From positions 1 to 64,000 of the forward strand of contig NZ_JAJTHI010000004.1 in assembly GCF_021298855.1 (NCBI RefSeq): 64,000 nt of DNA. The letters are read 5' to 3'. The stretch comes from Gemmatimonas sp. (lineage in GTDB: Bacteria > Gemmatimonadota > Gemmatimonadetes > Gemmatimonadales > Gemmatimonadaceae). This document shows, one piece after another, positions 48,269 through 57,398 of this stretch. The notes beneath the pieces were generated by a model. It saw only the letters and a program-made list of their open reading frames with translations. It made no database searches and was not told the DNA's origin. The position numbers were made by a program, and so were the translations under genes. Numbering within the stretch: the first letter of the stretch is position 1; the number at the start of each line of letters is the position of its first letter.

Positions 48269-49027
48269 ATGAAGCTCACCACCATTGGCACCGGGACAGC
48301 GGCACCGCATGCGTCGCGTGTCGCTTCGGCGCATCTCGTGGAGGCCGGCGACGTGCGGCTGCTGCTCGACTGCGGCAGCGGCGCCGTGCATCGCATGGCC
48401 AATCTGGGTATCGAGTGGGGCGACATTACGCACGTGGCGCTCACGCATTTCCACGCCGACCACATCGCCGATCTGCCACTGCTCGTCATGGGGTGGCGCT
48501 GGGGCCAGCTGCCCGCGCGCACGGCCCCGGTAACGATCTATGGCCCGGTGGGCACGGGCGCGCTGCTGGAGCGCATGGCGGCCGTGTACGGCGACTGGCT
48601 GCTGGCTCCCGGCTTTCCGCTCACGGTCCGAGACATCGGTCCGGACGACAGGGTGCGGCTCCCCGGTGACGTGACACTGCAGCCCTGTGCGGTACCACAC
48701 ACCGCAGAGAGCATGGCATATTCCGTGAGTGATGGAGCACGGCGACTCGTCTACACCGGGGACACCGGGGTGAGCGAGGCGCTGGGGCGGTGGGCGCAGG
48801 ACTGCGACCTGCTGCTGGCCGAGTGTTCCCTGCCCGACACCATGGCCATCCGCGAACATCTCACGCCGCGGCAGGCCGGTGCGTTGGCCGCTCAGGCCAG
48901 AGCACGCCAACTGGTGCTCACGCATTTCTATCCGCCGGTCGAAGCCGTCGACATTCTGGCCGAGGTCGCGGAGCAGTACGCGGGCCCGGTGGTGTGTGCC
49001 ACCGACGGGTGGTCCGTCGACTTCTAG
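48269..49027 (+). CDS. MBL-fold metallo-hydrolase, RNase Z-like
   Basis: A 252-residue metallo-beta-lactamase-fold enzyme. The metal motif THFHADHIADLPLL is complete, and further ligands appear in PHTAESMAYS, YTGDTG (Asp) and TFFHFYPP-like HFYPPVEAVD. The opening TIGTGTAAPHASRVAS matches RNase Z/ElaC-like members rather than glyoxalases. No exosite arm for tRNA is seen, so a phosphodiesterase-like function is possible but not assigned. It starts 11 bases after the FlgD-like gene and ends 21 bases before DAHP synthase. Confidence 0.82.
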   Translation: MKLTTIGTGTAAPHASRVASAHLVEAGDVRLLLDCGSGAVHRMANLGIEWGDITHVALTHFHADHIADLPLLVMGWRWGQLPARTAPVTIYGPVGTGALLERMAAVYGDWLLAPGFPLTVRDIGPDDRVRLPGDVTLQPCAVPHTAESMAYSVSDGARRLVYTGDTGVSEALGRWAQDCDLLLAECSLPDTMAIREHLTPRQAGALAAQARARQLVLTHFYPPVEAVDILAEVAEQYAGPVVCATDGWSVDF

Positions 49028-49048
49028 AGTCTTTCCCGAGGATGTGAC

Positions 49049-50077
49049 ATGCTGGTCGTGATGCAGCCCAACGCTTCTTCCGCCGATATCGATCGGGTCT
49101 GCGAAGAGATCACGCGTCAGGGCTTCAAGCCCCTTCCCTTGCCGGGCGAAGTGCGCACGGCGATCGGTCTTCTTGGCGACGACGCCAAGGTGGATTGGTC
49201 GTACATCGAGGGGCTGCCGGGTGTGTCGAGCGTGCTCATCGTGCAGAAGCCGTTCCGTCAGGCGTCGCGCGAATGGAAGCCGGAAACCACCATCGTGGAG
49301 ATCGCGCCGGGCGTGCGTTTCGGCGGCACGGACGTGCCGGTGGTGGCCGGCCCGTGCTCGGTGGAAAGCGAGCAGCAGATTCTCGCGGCGGCGCGTCAGG
49401 TGAAGGCGGCCGGCGGGTCGGCGCTGCGCGGTGGCGCCTTCAAGCCGCGCTCGTCGCCATACGCCTTCCAGGGGCTCGGCAAGCAGGGGTTGGAACTGCT
49501 CGCGCTCGCGCGCGCCGAAACGGGGTTGGCCATCGTGACGGAGGCCATGGACGAACGTGGCGCCGACATGGTCGCCGAGTACGCCGACTGCATCCAGATC
49601 GGCGCCCGCAACATGCAGAACTACTCGCTGCTGCGACATGTGGGCACACTCAGGAAGCCGGTGCTGCTCAAGCGCGGCATGGCGGCCACCATCAACGATC
49701 TGCTGCTCAGTGCCGAGTACATCCTGGCCGAGGGGAATCCGAACGTGATTCTCTGCGAGCGCGGCGTGCGCACCTTCGACAGCGCGACGCGCAACCTGTT
49801 CGATCTCACGGCAGTGCCGGTGGTGCAGAAGCTGTCGCACCTGCCCATCGTGGCCGATCCCAGCCATGGCACCGGCCTGCGCGACAAGGTCACCCCCATG
49901 GCGCGTGCCGCCGTGGCGGCGGGCGCCGACGGCATTCTCGTGGAGATGCACCCCACCCCCGACAGGGCGCTGAGCGATGGGGCCCAGTCACTCTATCCTG
50001 ACCAGTTCGGCGAGCTGGTGAAGCAGCTGCGCACCATCGCGGCGGCGATTGGGCGCTCCGTAACTGAGATGGCATAA
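49049..50077 (+). CDS. aroF: 3-deoxy-7-phosphoheptulonate synthase, type I-beta with regulatory domain
   Basis: A 342-residue DAHP synthase, the first step of aromatic amino acid synthesis (PEP plus erythrose 4-phosphate). Residues 1-68 form a ferredoxin/ACT-like regulatory domain ([20 protein letters not shown]), as in Thermotoga DAHPS, which makes it sensitive to tyrosine. The TIM barrel follows with [85 protein letters not shown] and DPSHGTG. Metal and PEP residues (Cys in GPCS, His in DPSHG) are present. The symbol is by convention; aroG would fit as well. Confidence 0.92.
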   Translation: MLVVMQPNASSADIDRVCEEITRQGFKPLPLPGEVRTAIGLLGDDAKVDWSYIEGLPGVSSVLIVQKPFRQASREWKPETTIVEIAPGVRFGGTDVPVVAGPCSVESEQQILAAARQVKAAGGSALRGGAFKPRSSPYAFQGLGKQGLELLALARAETGLAIVTEAMDERGADMVAEYADCIQIGARNMQNYSLLRHVGTLRKPVLLKRGMAATINDLLLSAEYILAEGNPNVILCERGVRTFDSATRNLFDLTAVPVVQKLSHLPIVADPSHGTGLRDKVTPMARAAVAAGADGILVEMHPTPDRALSDGAQSLYPDQFGELVKQLRTIAAAIGRSVTEMA

Positions 50078-50082
50078 GGGAT

Positions 50083-50191
50083 GGGAAACAGCCCGTCGGA
50101 GGCTCGGAGCCGGGGAGATGCGGAGCACAGCGCCTTTGCGTGGTGGTGCTCCGTGACTCCGTGCCTCCGTGGCTCCGACGAGCAGTTTCCC
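50083..50191. repeat. Inverted repeat hairpin element, CACGGAG type, copy 2
   Basis: The arms 50083-50128 and 50146-50191 are inverted around a 17-base loop. Both begin (on their own strand) GGGAAAC.GC.CGTCGGAG and end CGGAGCAC. The right arm shows clear 8-bp units in reverse complement: GGAGCCAC, GGAGGCAC, GGAGTCAC. It is the same family as 10217-10370. It lies between DAHP synthase and lolA, and could also act as a terminator. Confidence 0.82.
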
Positions 50192-50229
50192 CAAGGGCAC
50201 TCGCGTTGGCGCACCGGGTATACGAGCAC

Positions 50230-50904
50230 ATGACGAAACTCACGCACGCCGCCGCGGTGATGGCGCTCACGTTCGTTGTCTCGGCGCCGCTCACGGCCCA
50301 GAACGGCGCCGAGACGGCCTATGACCGCATCGCCAAGGCCTGGAAGGACACGCGCACGCTCGAGGCGAACTTCGACCAGAAGATCACCAACCCGCTGCTC
50401 GGCCGTTCGGTGACCTCGAAGGGCGTGTTCCTGCAGGAGCGACCCGGGAAGGTGTCCATCACCTTCACGCAGCCGGCAGGCGACCGCATCGTGGGTGACG
50501 GCAAGACCCTGTGGGTGTATCTGCCCAGCAGTGCGCCCGGACAGGTGCTCAAGCTGCCGGGCGACGCCGACGGCGCGGTCGTGGCCGACCTGCTGGGCCA
50601 GCTCCTCGAGACACCGAAACGCGCCTTCATCATTTCGGGGGGCGACGCGGTCACGATTGACGGCCGTGCCACGCGCCGGGTGCAACTGCTGCCGCGTAAC
50701 CCCGACGCCGTGCCATTTCAGAAGGCCACGCTGTGGCTCGACGAACAGTCCCCGCGTCCGGTGCGTGTGCAGGTGATCGACGGTCAGGGGGTCGATCGCC
50801 TGATCACGCTCACGTCGTGGACCCCGGGCGCCACGCTGCCGCGCGATGCGTTCCGGTTCAGCGTGCCGAAAGGGGTGAAGGTGGCCACGAAGCTGCCCAT
50901 GTAG
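50230..50904 (+). CDS. lolA: Outer-membrane lipoprotein carrier protein LolA
   Basis: A 224-residue periplasmic chaperone. The signal peptide ends near APLTAQN. The LolA core reads TLEANFDQKITNPLLGRSVT, SKGVFLQERPGKVSITFTQP and DGKTLWVYLPSSAPGQV, all typical strands of the open beta-barrel that carries lipoproteins from LolCDE to the outer membrane. The end matches the family helix/strand (LPRDAFRFSVPKGVKV). It supports a diderm envelope for the many lipoproteins here. The ATG at 50230 follows the repeat element; an upstream in-frame start would translate it. It converges on ctpA with an eight-base gap. Confidence 0.88.
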   Translation: MTKLTHAAAVMALTFVVSAPLTAQNGAETAYDRIAKAWKDTRTLEANFDQKITNPLLGRSVTSKGVFLQERPGKVSITFTQPAGDRIVGDGKTLWVYLPSSAPGQVLKLPGDADGAVVADLLGQLLETPKRAFIISGGDAVTIDGRATRRVQLLPRNPDAVPFQKATLWLDEQSPRPVRVQVIDGQGVDRLITLTSWTPGATLPRDAFRFSVPKGVKVATKLPM

Positions 50905-50912
50905 CCGCGCGC

Positions 50913-52556
50913 TCAGGGCACGGTGGCCGTGCGCGGACGCTCGAGGTTGCCGAACACGTCCCGCGGCGAACGCGCACTCTGGAGCAGCTGGGCCGCCCGT
51001 TGCAGCGTGGCATCGTCCTGGGTGCGACGCAGAAACTCCGCGTCACTGCCAAAGGCCACGCGCGCCATTTCGTAGCCCAGCGAGCGGGCAATCCACGGGC
51101 CTGCCGCGTCGAAGATGGCACGCGGCGGCGCCACGTTGCGGCGCACGAGATCGTCGTAGAGCGCGTCGAGCTCCGCGCGTGTGACGATGTCCCCGGCCGA
51201 CTGCATCGTGCGCTTGCGCTGCTGGGCCAGCTTGCTGAGGGCATCGCGATAGGCACCGAGGTTCTTCCCCATCGCGCGCGCCAGCGCCTGCACCGGCGGC
51301 GGCGTGAGCGTGTCGCCCACGACCACATCCGGCGTGATGCCCCCCCCGCCGAATACGGTACGCCCCGCATCGGTGCGGAAGCGCGGTTTGATGGTATCGG
51401 GGAGGGTGACATCGCCGGTGTCACTGGCATCGAGGTCGTCGGCCCGGCGTTCGGGCGGACGATTGATGCTGCGGCCCACCGGCGTGTACCAGCGGGCAAT
51501 CGTGAGGCGCAGCGCCCCGCCGTTGGAGAGGGGATACACGTTCTGTGCGCTCCCCTTGCCAAAACTGGTCACGCCCAGCACCACGGCGCGATCGTGATCC
51601 TGCAGCGCCCCCGCCACGATTTCCGAGGCACTCGCGCTCGCGCGATCGAGCAGCACGGCCAGCGGCAGCGTGGGCCACCGCTGCGGCTGCGAATCAGTGA
51701 ACGTTTGCGGCGGTGATCCGGCTCGGCCGCGCAGTTGCACGATGCTCTGTCCACGGTCGAGGAACAGCTCCGCCACGGCCACGCCCTGCTCCAGCAGGCC
51801 GCCCGGATTGCCGCGCAGGTCGAGTACCATCGACCGCGCGCCCATCTTCACCAGCGAATCCACCGCGGCCGACAGCTCGGTGGCCGTGAAGGCATTGAAG
51901 ACGTTCACGTCCACGTACCCCACGCCGTTCGGCAGCAGCGCCACGCGCTGCACCGCGCGCAGGTGCACCTTGTCGCGCACGAGGGTGAACGTCTGCCGCT
52001 GGCTCTCACGCTCCACGGTGAAGGTGACCGGCGTGCCGGAGGGCCCGCGCAGTCGCTTGAACACTTCGTCGCGATCGAGGTCCCTGGTGCTTTCCTTGCC
52101 AATCAGCACGATGCGATCGCCGGCCAGGACGCCCGCCCGCTCCGACGGGCCGCCCACCAGCGGCTCGATGACCACCGGCCAGCCGTCGCGGATGTCCACC
52201 TGCATGCCGACGCCCGAGAAGGTCCCGTTCATCTGCTCGTTGAGCCGGCGCAGGCGCTCCTCGGGGAGGAAGGAAGTGAACGGGTCATCGAGCTCGTTCA
52301 GCATTCCCGCCACCGACTTCGCGAAGATCGTGTCGGCGGGAAGGGAGTCGACGTACTTCTGCGCCACGGCGGCGGCGACCTGATCGAACAGCCGGGCCCC
52401 GCCCAGGGGCGCGCGCACCGGTTGCGTAGCCGAGGTGAGGTCACGGCCGGCCCACCAGCCGCCTACCGCCAGCACACCGCCAAAGCCCACGGCGGCGACG
52501 AGCGCGCGCACGGGACGGCGCGGGGCGGGAGGTGCGTCGGGAAGCATGTCAGGCAT
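50913..52556 (-). CDS. ctpA: S41-family C-terminal processing peptidase
   Basis: A 547-residue CtpA/Prc-type protease. One N-terminal helix (ALVAAVGFGGVLAVGGWWAG) anchors it to the membrane. A PDZ domain lies at about 105-185 (GVGMQVDIRDGWPVVIEPLV, AGVLAGDRIVLIG). The catalytic dyad is Ser311 in ASASASEIVAGAL and Lys334 in TSFGKGSAQ. A C-terminal helical region of about 130 residues is extra compared with short CtpA. It would process or degrade periplasmic proteins. It is the last gene of the prfA-prmC-YlbF-tmk-ctpA run and starts 15 bases after tmk. Confidence 0.92.
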   Translation of the reverse strand: MPDMLPDAPPAPRRPVRALVAAVGFGGVLAVGGWWAGRDLTSATQPVRAPLGGARLFDQVAAAVAQKYVDSLPADTIFAKSVAGMLNELDDPFTSFLPEERLRRLNEQMNGTFSGVGMQVDIRDGWPVVIEPLVGGPSERAGVLAGDRIVLIGKESTRDLDRDEVFKRLRGPSGTPVTFTVERESQRQTFTLVRDKVHLRAVQRVALLPNGVGYVDVNVFNAFTATELSAAVDSLVKMGARSMVLDLRGNPGGLLEQGVAVAELFLDRGQSIVQLRGRAGSPPQTFTDSQPQRWPTLPLAVLLDRASASASEIVAGALQDHDRAVVLGVTSFGKGSAQNVYPLSNGGALRLTIARWYTPVGRSINRPPERRADDLDASDTGDVTLPDTIKPRFRTDAGRTVFGGGGITPDVVVGDTLTPPPVQALARAMGKNLGAYRDALSKLAQQRKRTMQSAGDIVTRAELDALYDDLVRRNVAPPRAIFDAAGPWIARSLGYEMARVAFGSDAEFLRRTQDDATLQRAAQLLQSARSPRDVFGNLERPRTATVP

Positions 52557-52571
52557 GATCTCTCTACGGAC

Positions 52572-53297
52572 TCAGAGGGCGGCAAGTGCCGCCGTGGCGG
52601 CCGAAGCAAAACGGACCGGCCACTGGGCCACCAGCGCCTCGAGGCACCGTACCGTGACCACATCCACCGGCCGGTTGGCGTCGATGGCGATGACCGGTCC
52701 GATTTCCGGATGGGCTGCCTGCCAGTCGGCGGCAAGCGCGGCGTCGAAGGCGTCCCGCACCCGCTGGTGGAAGGGGGCGTCCTCCTGCTCCATGCGATCG
52801 GCCGGCCCGCGCACCTCGAGGCGCGCCTGCGCCACCTCGGCGGGCACCGACAGCAGCAGCGTGAGATCAGGCGCCACCCCCTGCGTGGCGACCGCGTTCA
52901 CCGCGCGCAGCAACGATTCGGCGATGCCCCGCCCCGCCCCCTGATACGCGTAGGTGCTGAGCAGGAAGCGATCGACCAGCACCACGGCCCCGCGGGAGAG
53001 GGCCGGAATCACCACGTCGCGTACCAGCTGCGCGCGCGACGCGGCGAAAAGCAGCGCCTCGCTTTCGGGGGCCAGTTCACTGGCAGGGTCGAGCAGCATG
53101 GCGCGTATGGCGTCGCCGGCCGCCGTGCCGCCGGGCTCCCGCACCGCCACCACATCGTGGCCCACGGCGCGCAGCGTGTCGGCAAGACGCGTCCACTGCG
53201 TGGTCTTGCCCACCCCTTCGCCCCCCTCGAGCACCAGAAAGAGACCGCGCGAGTGCTCGCCAGCCCCATCGCCCGGCACGTTCACCGGCTCAGCCAA
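52572..53297 (-). CDS. tmk: Thymidylate kinase
   Basis: A 241-residue dTMP kinase. The P-loop GGEGVGKT is at residues 25-32, then VREPGGTAAGDAIRAMLLDP (DRX/EPGGT substrate motif), LFAASRAQLV and VLVDRFLLSTYAYQGAGRG. The lid region and LLLSVPAEVAQARLEVRGPA follow. It phosphorylates dTMP to dTDP for DNA synthesis. The C-terminal tail (about 20 Ala-rich residues) is a little longer than usual. Its start overlaps the YlbF gene stop by eight bases. Confidence 0.93.
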   Translation of the reverse strand: MAEPVNVPGDGAGEHSRGLFLVLEGGEGVGKTTQWTRLADTLRAVGHDVVAVREPGGTAAGDAIRAMLLDPASELAPESEALLFAASRAQLVRDVVIPALSRGAVVLVDRFLLSTYAYQGAGRGIAESLLRAVNAVATQGVAPDLTLLLSVPAEVAQARLEVRGPADRMEQEDAPFHQRVRDAFDAALAADWQAAHPEIGPVIAIDANRPVDVVTVRCLEALVAQWPVRFASAATAALAAL

Positions 53298-53640
53298 GGA
53301 TGATCTGGCTGGTGGCGCCGGTGCGAATGCCGTCGGCGATCCATTGGTTCACACGCAGCATGAGCTTGTCGAAGTTGTCCTGCGCCGAGATGGCCGCCTG
53401 ATACGCCGGGTTGCCCTGCACCTGCTGCAGGAGCGCGTCGAGCTGCTGCTCCATCTCGCCGGTGGGCTCCTCGCCACGGTCGATCATGGCCTGCGCGTCG
53501 GTGCGGATCTTCTCCATCTGCCGCAGGATCGTCGTGGCCTCGCGGTCGTTGTTGAGCGCTTCGCTCGAGCGCTTGACGGCCTTGTATTCGTTGCTCTGGC
53601 CAATCGATCGGCCAAGGTCCTTCGCCTTGTCTTCAAGCAT
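53290..53640 (-). CDS. YlbF/YmcA (DUF964) family protein
   Basis: A 116-residue helical protein: LEDKAKDLGRSIGQSNEYKA, DREATTILRQMEKIRTDAQA and GNPAYQAAISAQDNFDKLML. This matches the YlbF/YmcA family. In Bacillus such proteins form the Y-complex that aids RNase Y mRNA maturation, and affect biofilm and competence. No RNase Y gene is in view, so the role here is inferred. It is coupled to tmk by overlap. Confidence 0.82.
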   Translation of the reverse strand: MLEDKAKDLGRSIGQSNEYKAVKRSSEALNNDREATTILRQMEKIRTDAQAMIDRGEEPTGEMEQQLDALLQQVQGNPAYQAAISAQDNFDKLMLRVNQWIADGIRTGATSQIILG

Positions 53641-53702
53641 GGTGCCGGCCTCCCGGCCGTGTAGAGCTGCGTGAATGCGCGCCCGGCCCCGCACTGCGGC
53701 CA

Positions 53703-54584
53703 CTACGCTACCGGCGATTGTGCCAGCAGCACCCGGTCACGTCCTGCGAGATCCTGTGCCACCTGCACCTGCTCGTACCCCGCGGCAGCAGCCATGGCCA
53801 CCACCGGGGCGGCGCGGTTGGCGTCGAGTTCGAGCACCAGCCACCCACCACCTTCGAGATGCCTCCGTGCCCCGTGCACGAGCACCTCGTACCGCGCCAA
53901 CCCGCCCTGCGCCGCAAAGAGGGCCACGGGGGGCTCCCAGTCGCGCACGGAAGCCGGCAGGGCTGCCGCTTCGTCGTACGCAATGTACGGGGGATTCGAG
54001 ACAATCACACGGGCCTTGACGGTGCCGAGGGGCGCCAGATCCGCCCCATGACGGAGCTCGACCGGCGGGTGAGACGACCGCAACAGCCGTTCGGCATTGG
54101 CCCGGGCCACGGCCAGCGCGTCGGCCGACACGTCGGTTGCCAGGACCTGGTCGAAACGCCCCTCGGTGGCCAGGGCCAGGGCGATGGCGCCGGAGCCGGT
54201 GCCGATATCCACCGCCACCCCACCCGGCCGGCCGGCCGTGACGCGCAGCGCCGCCTCCACCACCAGCTCTGTCTCCGGGCGGGGAATGAGCACGCGCTGA
54301 TCGACCTGCAGCACGAGTTCGCGGAAGGCGGCGTGCCCCACCGCATACGCAAGCGGTTCGCCGCGCAGTCGCCGGTGCAGCGCCTGCTCGATGGCGTCGG
54401 CCTCTCCCGGACGCAGGCCGGGCTCCACGAGCATCCGCTGGGCGAGGCCGCCGGTGGAGAGGTGCAACACACCGGCTACGAGCACCCGCCCTTCGCGCGC
54501 CGCGTCGGCCCGCACCTCCGGCTCGAGCGCCAGGCATTCGCCAACGAGGGTGACCACGCGCTGGACCACTTCACGCAGCGTCAC
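53703..54584 (-). CDS. prmC: Release factor glutamine methyltransferase PrmC (HemK)
   Basis: A 293-residue SAM-dependent methyltransferase. The N-terminal helical domain (about 1-95) precedes [16 protein letters not shown], the SAM motif [18 protein letters not shown] and the catalytic NPPY in [15 protein letters not shown]. PrmC methylates the Gln of the GGQ motif in RF1 and RF2. Its gene overlaps prfA by four bases, so enzyme and substrate are co-translated, the usual arrangement. Confidence 0.95.
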   Translation of the reverse strand: MTLREVVQRVVTLVGECLALEPEVRADAAREGRVLVAGVLHLSTGGLAQRMLVEPGLRPGEADAIEQALHRRLRGEPLAYAVGHAAFRELVLQVDQRVLIPRPETELVVEAALRVTAGRPGGVAVDIGTGSGAIALALATEGRFDQVLATDVSADALAVARANAERLLRSSHPPVELRHGADLAPLGTVKARVIVSNPPYIAYDEAAALPASVRDWEPPVALFAAQGGLARYEVLVHGARRHLEGGGWLVLELDANRAAPVVAMAAAAGYEQVQVAQDLAGRDRVLLAQSPVA

Positions 54585-55651
54585 CCGGCGAGGCTCTCCT
54601 CGGCGTTCGCCAACTGGATGGCGTCGATGAACCCGCCAATGTCGCCGTTCATCACCCCGTCGATATCGTACAGTGTGACCCCCACCCGGTGATCGGTCAC
54701 GCGCCCCTGCGGAAAGTTGTAGGTGCGAATCTTGGCCGACCGGTCACCGGTGCTCACCTGTGACTTCCGCAGGCGTGACCGTTCGGCCTCCTGCTCGGAC
54801 AACCGCAGGTCGAGCAGGCGCGCGCGCAGCACTTCCATGCCCTTGGCCTTGTTCTGCAGCTGCGACTTCTGATCCTGCTGCGACACCACGATGCCCGTGG
54901 GAATGTGCGTGATGCGCACCGCCGAATCGGTGGTATTCACGCTCTGTCCACCGGGCCCCGAGGAGCGGAAGACATCGATGCGCAGATCCTTGTCCTCGAT
55001 GCGCACGTCGACCTCTTCCGCCTCGGGGAGCACCGCCACCGTGGCCGCCGACGTGTGAATGCGCCCCTGCGATTCGGTGGCCGGAACCCGCTGCACCCGG
55101 TGCACGCCGCTTTCCCAGCGCAGCACGCCGAAGGCGCCGTCCCCGATGACCTTGAACACCGCCTCCTTCACGCCGCCCATGGCGCCGTCGGAGTACGAGA
55201 TGTGCTCGATGCGCCAGCCCCGCCGCTCGATGAAGCGGGTGTACAGGCGCAACAGATCGCCGGCAAACAGGGCCGCTTCGTCACCGCCGGTCCCGGCGCG
55301 GATTTCCACGATGGCGGGGCGATCGTCGAGCGGGTCGCGGGGAATGAGCAGCGGCAGCAGCGCCTTCTGCAGCGCGTCCACCTCGGCATCGAGTCGCGCC
55401 ACCTCCGCGCGGGCCTCGGCCGCGAACTCGGGGTCGTCGCCATCGGCCAGCTCGCGCGCCTCGGCCAGCTCCTGCTCGGCTTTGGTCAGGCGGGTGGCCT
55501 TCACCACCACCTCGGCGAGACGATGGTGCTCGCGCCCCAGCTCGGCCAGCCGCGGCGCGTCCCTGGTGGTTTCGGGATCGGCGAGCAGCTGCTCCACTTC
55601 GGTGGCGCGACGAAGCGCATCGGCCATACGGTCGCGGAGGTGATTCAGCAT
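54581..55651 (-). CDS. prfA: Peptide chain release factor 1
   Basis: A 356-residue RF1. The GGQ motif lies at residues 234-236 ([20 protein letters not shown]) and the anticodon-like region near 185 reads [19 protein letters not shown], containing the PAT motif (RVPATE) that reads UAA and UAG. Length is normal. RF1 ends translation; its Gln236 is the PrmC target. A CRP-type palindrome at 55675-55690 lies 24 bases upstream of the ATG, so transcription may respond to the divergent Crp/Fnr regulator. Confidence 0.95.
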   Translation of the reverse strand: MLNHLRDRMADALRRATEVEQLLADPETTRDAPRLAELGREHHRLAEVVVKATRLTKAEQELAEARELADGDDPEFAAEARAEVARLDAEVDALQKALLPLLIPRDPLDDRPAIVEIRAGTGGDEAALFAGDLLRLYTRFIERRGWRIEHISYSDGAMGGVKEAVFKVIGDGAFGVLRWESGVHRVQRVPATESQGRIHTSAATVAVLPEAEEVDVRIEDKDLRIDVFRSSGPGGQSVNTTDSAVRITHIPTGIVVSQQDQKSQLQNKAKGMEVLRARLLDLRLSEQEAERSRLRKSQVSTGDRSAKIRTYNFPQGRVTDHRVGVTLYDIDGVMNGDIGGFIDAIQLANAEESLAG

Positions 55652-55674
55652 ACGAATTGCGATGGGACGAGTTG

Positions 55675-55690
55675 CGTGATATCAGTCACA
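55675..55690. promoter_or_regulatory. CRP/FNR-type binding site between prfA and the Crp-like regulator
   Basis: CGTGATATCAGTCACA has half-sites GTGA and TCAC separated by six bases, matching the CRP consensus TGTGA-N6-TCACA at nine of ten defined positions. It lies about 74 bases upstream of the Crp/Fnr-type gene and 24 upstream of prfA. Autoregulation is the simplest reading. The site is seen; binding is inferred. Confidence 0.6.
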
Positions 55691-55763
55691 GCGGCTGGTT
55701 GCCGTGCGTGGTTACGCTACCGTACGGAAGCCCCAAAGATACATCAGGCGAGGTGGAGGAATC

Positions 55764-56498
55764 ATGGTCACTTTCAGAATGCCGCCGATGCGCTACGCGC
55801 CGTCCACCATGAGCGTTTCGCTCGACCGGATCACCGACTTCCTGAGCACCGTGCCCCTGTTCCGGGAGCTCGACCGCGCCGCCGTGCGCGGATTCGCCGA
55901 GTACACCCGGGAACGCAAGTTCAGCAAGGGGGCCATGATCGTGGCCGAAGGTGACCCGGGCGATGCCCTGTTCGTGGTGCGCTCGGGCGAGGTGAAGGTC
56001 GTTCTGGCCGGGGAAGACGGACGCGACGTCATCCTGAACGTGCTGAATGTGGGAGATCACTTCGGCGAACTGGCGCTCATTGACGGGCGGCCACGTTCCG
56101 CGCACGTGATCGCCACGCAGGCGAGCAGCCTGCTCACGTTGAGCCGGGCCGATTTCCGCCGGCAGGTGGAGCAGAGTCCGCAGGTGGCGTGGGGGCTCAT
56201 GGTGGAACTCTCCCGGCGACTGCGGCAGGCGGATGGTACCATTGGCAGCCTCGTGCTGCTCGACGTGCCCGGCCGCGTGGCCAAGGTGCTGCTCGAACAC
56301 GCCACGCCGGGCGAGCCGGCCACGCTGGTCAAGCAGCTCACCCATCAGGTCATCGCGCAGATGATCGGCGCGAGCCGGGAGACGGTATCGCGGGCCATGG
56401 CGGAGTTCCAGGAGAAGGGGATCATTTCGGTGCAGCGCCGCATCGTGACGATCACCGACCGGACGGCGCTGGAAGCCAGGGCGCGCCCGCGCCTCTGA
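55764..56498 (+). CDS. Crp/Fnr-family transcriptional regulator
   Basis: A 244-residue regulator. A cyclic-nucleotide-binding-like beta-roll (about 25-135) contains VAEGDPGDALFVVRSGEVKV and GDHFGELALIDGRPRSAHVI; the Glu and Arg pair at the phosphate-binding cassette (FGELALIDGRPRSA) resembles true cAMP binders. No Cys cluster for Fe-S is seen, so FNR-type oxygen sensing is unlikely. The C-terminal HTH_Crp reads HQVIAQMIGASRETVSRAMA. The start ATG at 55764 has GGAGG four bases upstream. A CRP-type palindrome lies in its promoter. Confidence 0.9.
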   Translation: MVTFRMPPMRYAPSTMSVSLDRITDFLSTVPLFRELDRAAVRGFAEYTRERKFSKGAMIVAEGDPGDALFVVRSGEVKVVLAGEDGRDVILNVLNVGDHFGELALIDGRPRSAHVIATQASSLLTLSRADFRRQVEQSPQVAWGLMVELSRRLRQADGTIGSLVLLDVPGRVAKVLLEHATPGEPATLVKQLTHQVIAQMIGASRETVSRAMAEFQEKGIISVQRRIVTITDRTALEARARPRL

Positions 56499-56519
56499 GC
56501 GCGAGCGCGTCGTTCCACC

Positions 56520-57398
56520 ATGGCGGCCAGCGTCCCTCCACGCGCCCGCATCCGATTCTGGGGCACGCGTGGCACCTGCCCCTCCCCTGGCCCCCGTACC
56601 GTCCGGTATGGGGGCAACACGCCGTGCATCGAAGTGCGGGGCGCCGACGAGGCCCTCATCATCCTCGATGCGGGGACGGGGATTCGCGCCCTGGGGGTGC
56701 ATCTCGTGGAGAGCGGGCATACGGCGCCCATTCACCTCTTCCTCACGCATCGCCACAGCGATCACGTGCTGGGACTGGCCCACTTCGCCCCGCTCTTCGA
56801 TCGCACGCAGCGCATTCGCGTCTGCTGCGGCGACGGCGAAGCGGAATCGCTGGCCGCGTTCACCCGGAGCATGCTCACGCCCCCGCTGTTTCCATATGTC
56901 GACGGCATGAGCACGCGGCTGGACCTCATGGAATGGGACGTCTGCCGCGATCCGCTCGTGGGCTCACTGGCCATCCGTCGCTTTACGGCGCGGCATCCGG
57001 GGGAGGCGGCCATCTTCCGTCTCGATGATGACACCGGCCCGCTCGTGGCCTACGCCCCCGACAATGAGCTGTCGTATCACGACGGGACCGACGCCGTGCG
57101 CGCATGGCGACGGGCGCTGGGCGACTTTCTGGCCGACGTGCCCGTGCTGGTGCACGACGCGACCTATCGCGACGAGGAACTGCCGCGCCACATCGGCTGG
57201 GGGCACTCGTCGCATCTCGAGGCGGCCCGGCTGGCCCTCGAATGCGGCGCCCGTACGCTGGTGCTGTTCCATCATCATCCCGACCGCGACGACGACAGCG
57301 TGGAACGCATGCTCGACGAGTGCCGCACGGTGGTGAGCCAAGAAGGCGCGCCGCTGCGCGTCCTGGCGGCGTGGGAAGGGTTGGCGCTAGCGGTGTAG
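56520..57398 (+). CDS. MBL-fold metallo-hydrolase (PhnP/RNase Z-like)
   Basis: A 292-residue metallo-hydrolase. IRFWGTRGTCPSPGPRTVRY then GGNTPCIEVR is the typical N-terminus of this group, and LFLTHRHSDHVLGL is the HxHxDH metal motif. Other ligands come from YAPDNEL (Asp), VHDATY and HSSHLEAARLALECGARTLV. FHHHPDRDDD ends the site. Similar genes are often next to Crp-like or adenylate-cyclase genes and may act on cyclic nucleotides; here it is 21 bases after the Crp-like gene. Substrate remains unproven. Its 3' end overlaps the convergent hyuB gene by 12 bases. Confidence 0.82.
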   Translation: MAASVPPRARIRFWGTRGTCPSPGPRTVRYGGNTPCIEVRGADEALIILDAGTGIRALGVHLVESGHTAPIHLFLTHRHSDHVLGLAHFAPLFDRTQRIRVCCGDGEAESLAAFTRSMLTPPLFPYVDGMSTRLDLMEWDVCRDPLVGSLAIRRFTARHPGEAAIFRLDDDTGPLVAYAPDNELSYHDGTDAVRAWRRALGDFLADVPVLVHDATYRDEELPRHIGWGHSSHLEAARLALECGARTLVLFHHHPDRDDDSVERMLDECRTVVSQEGAPLRVLAAWEGLALAV

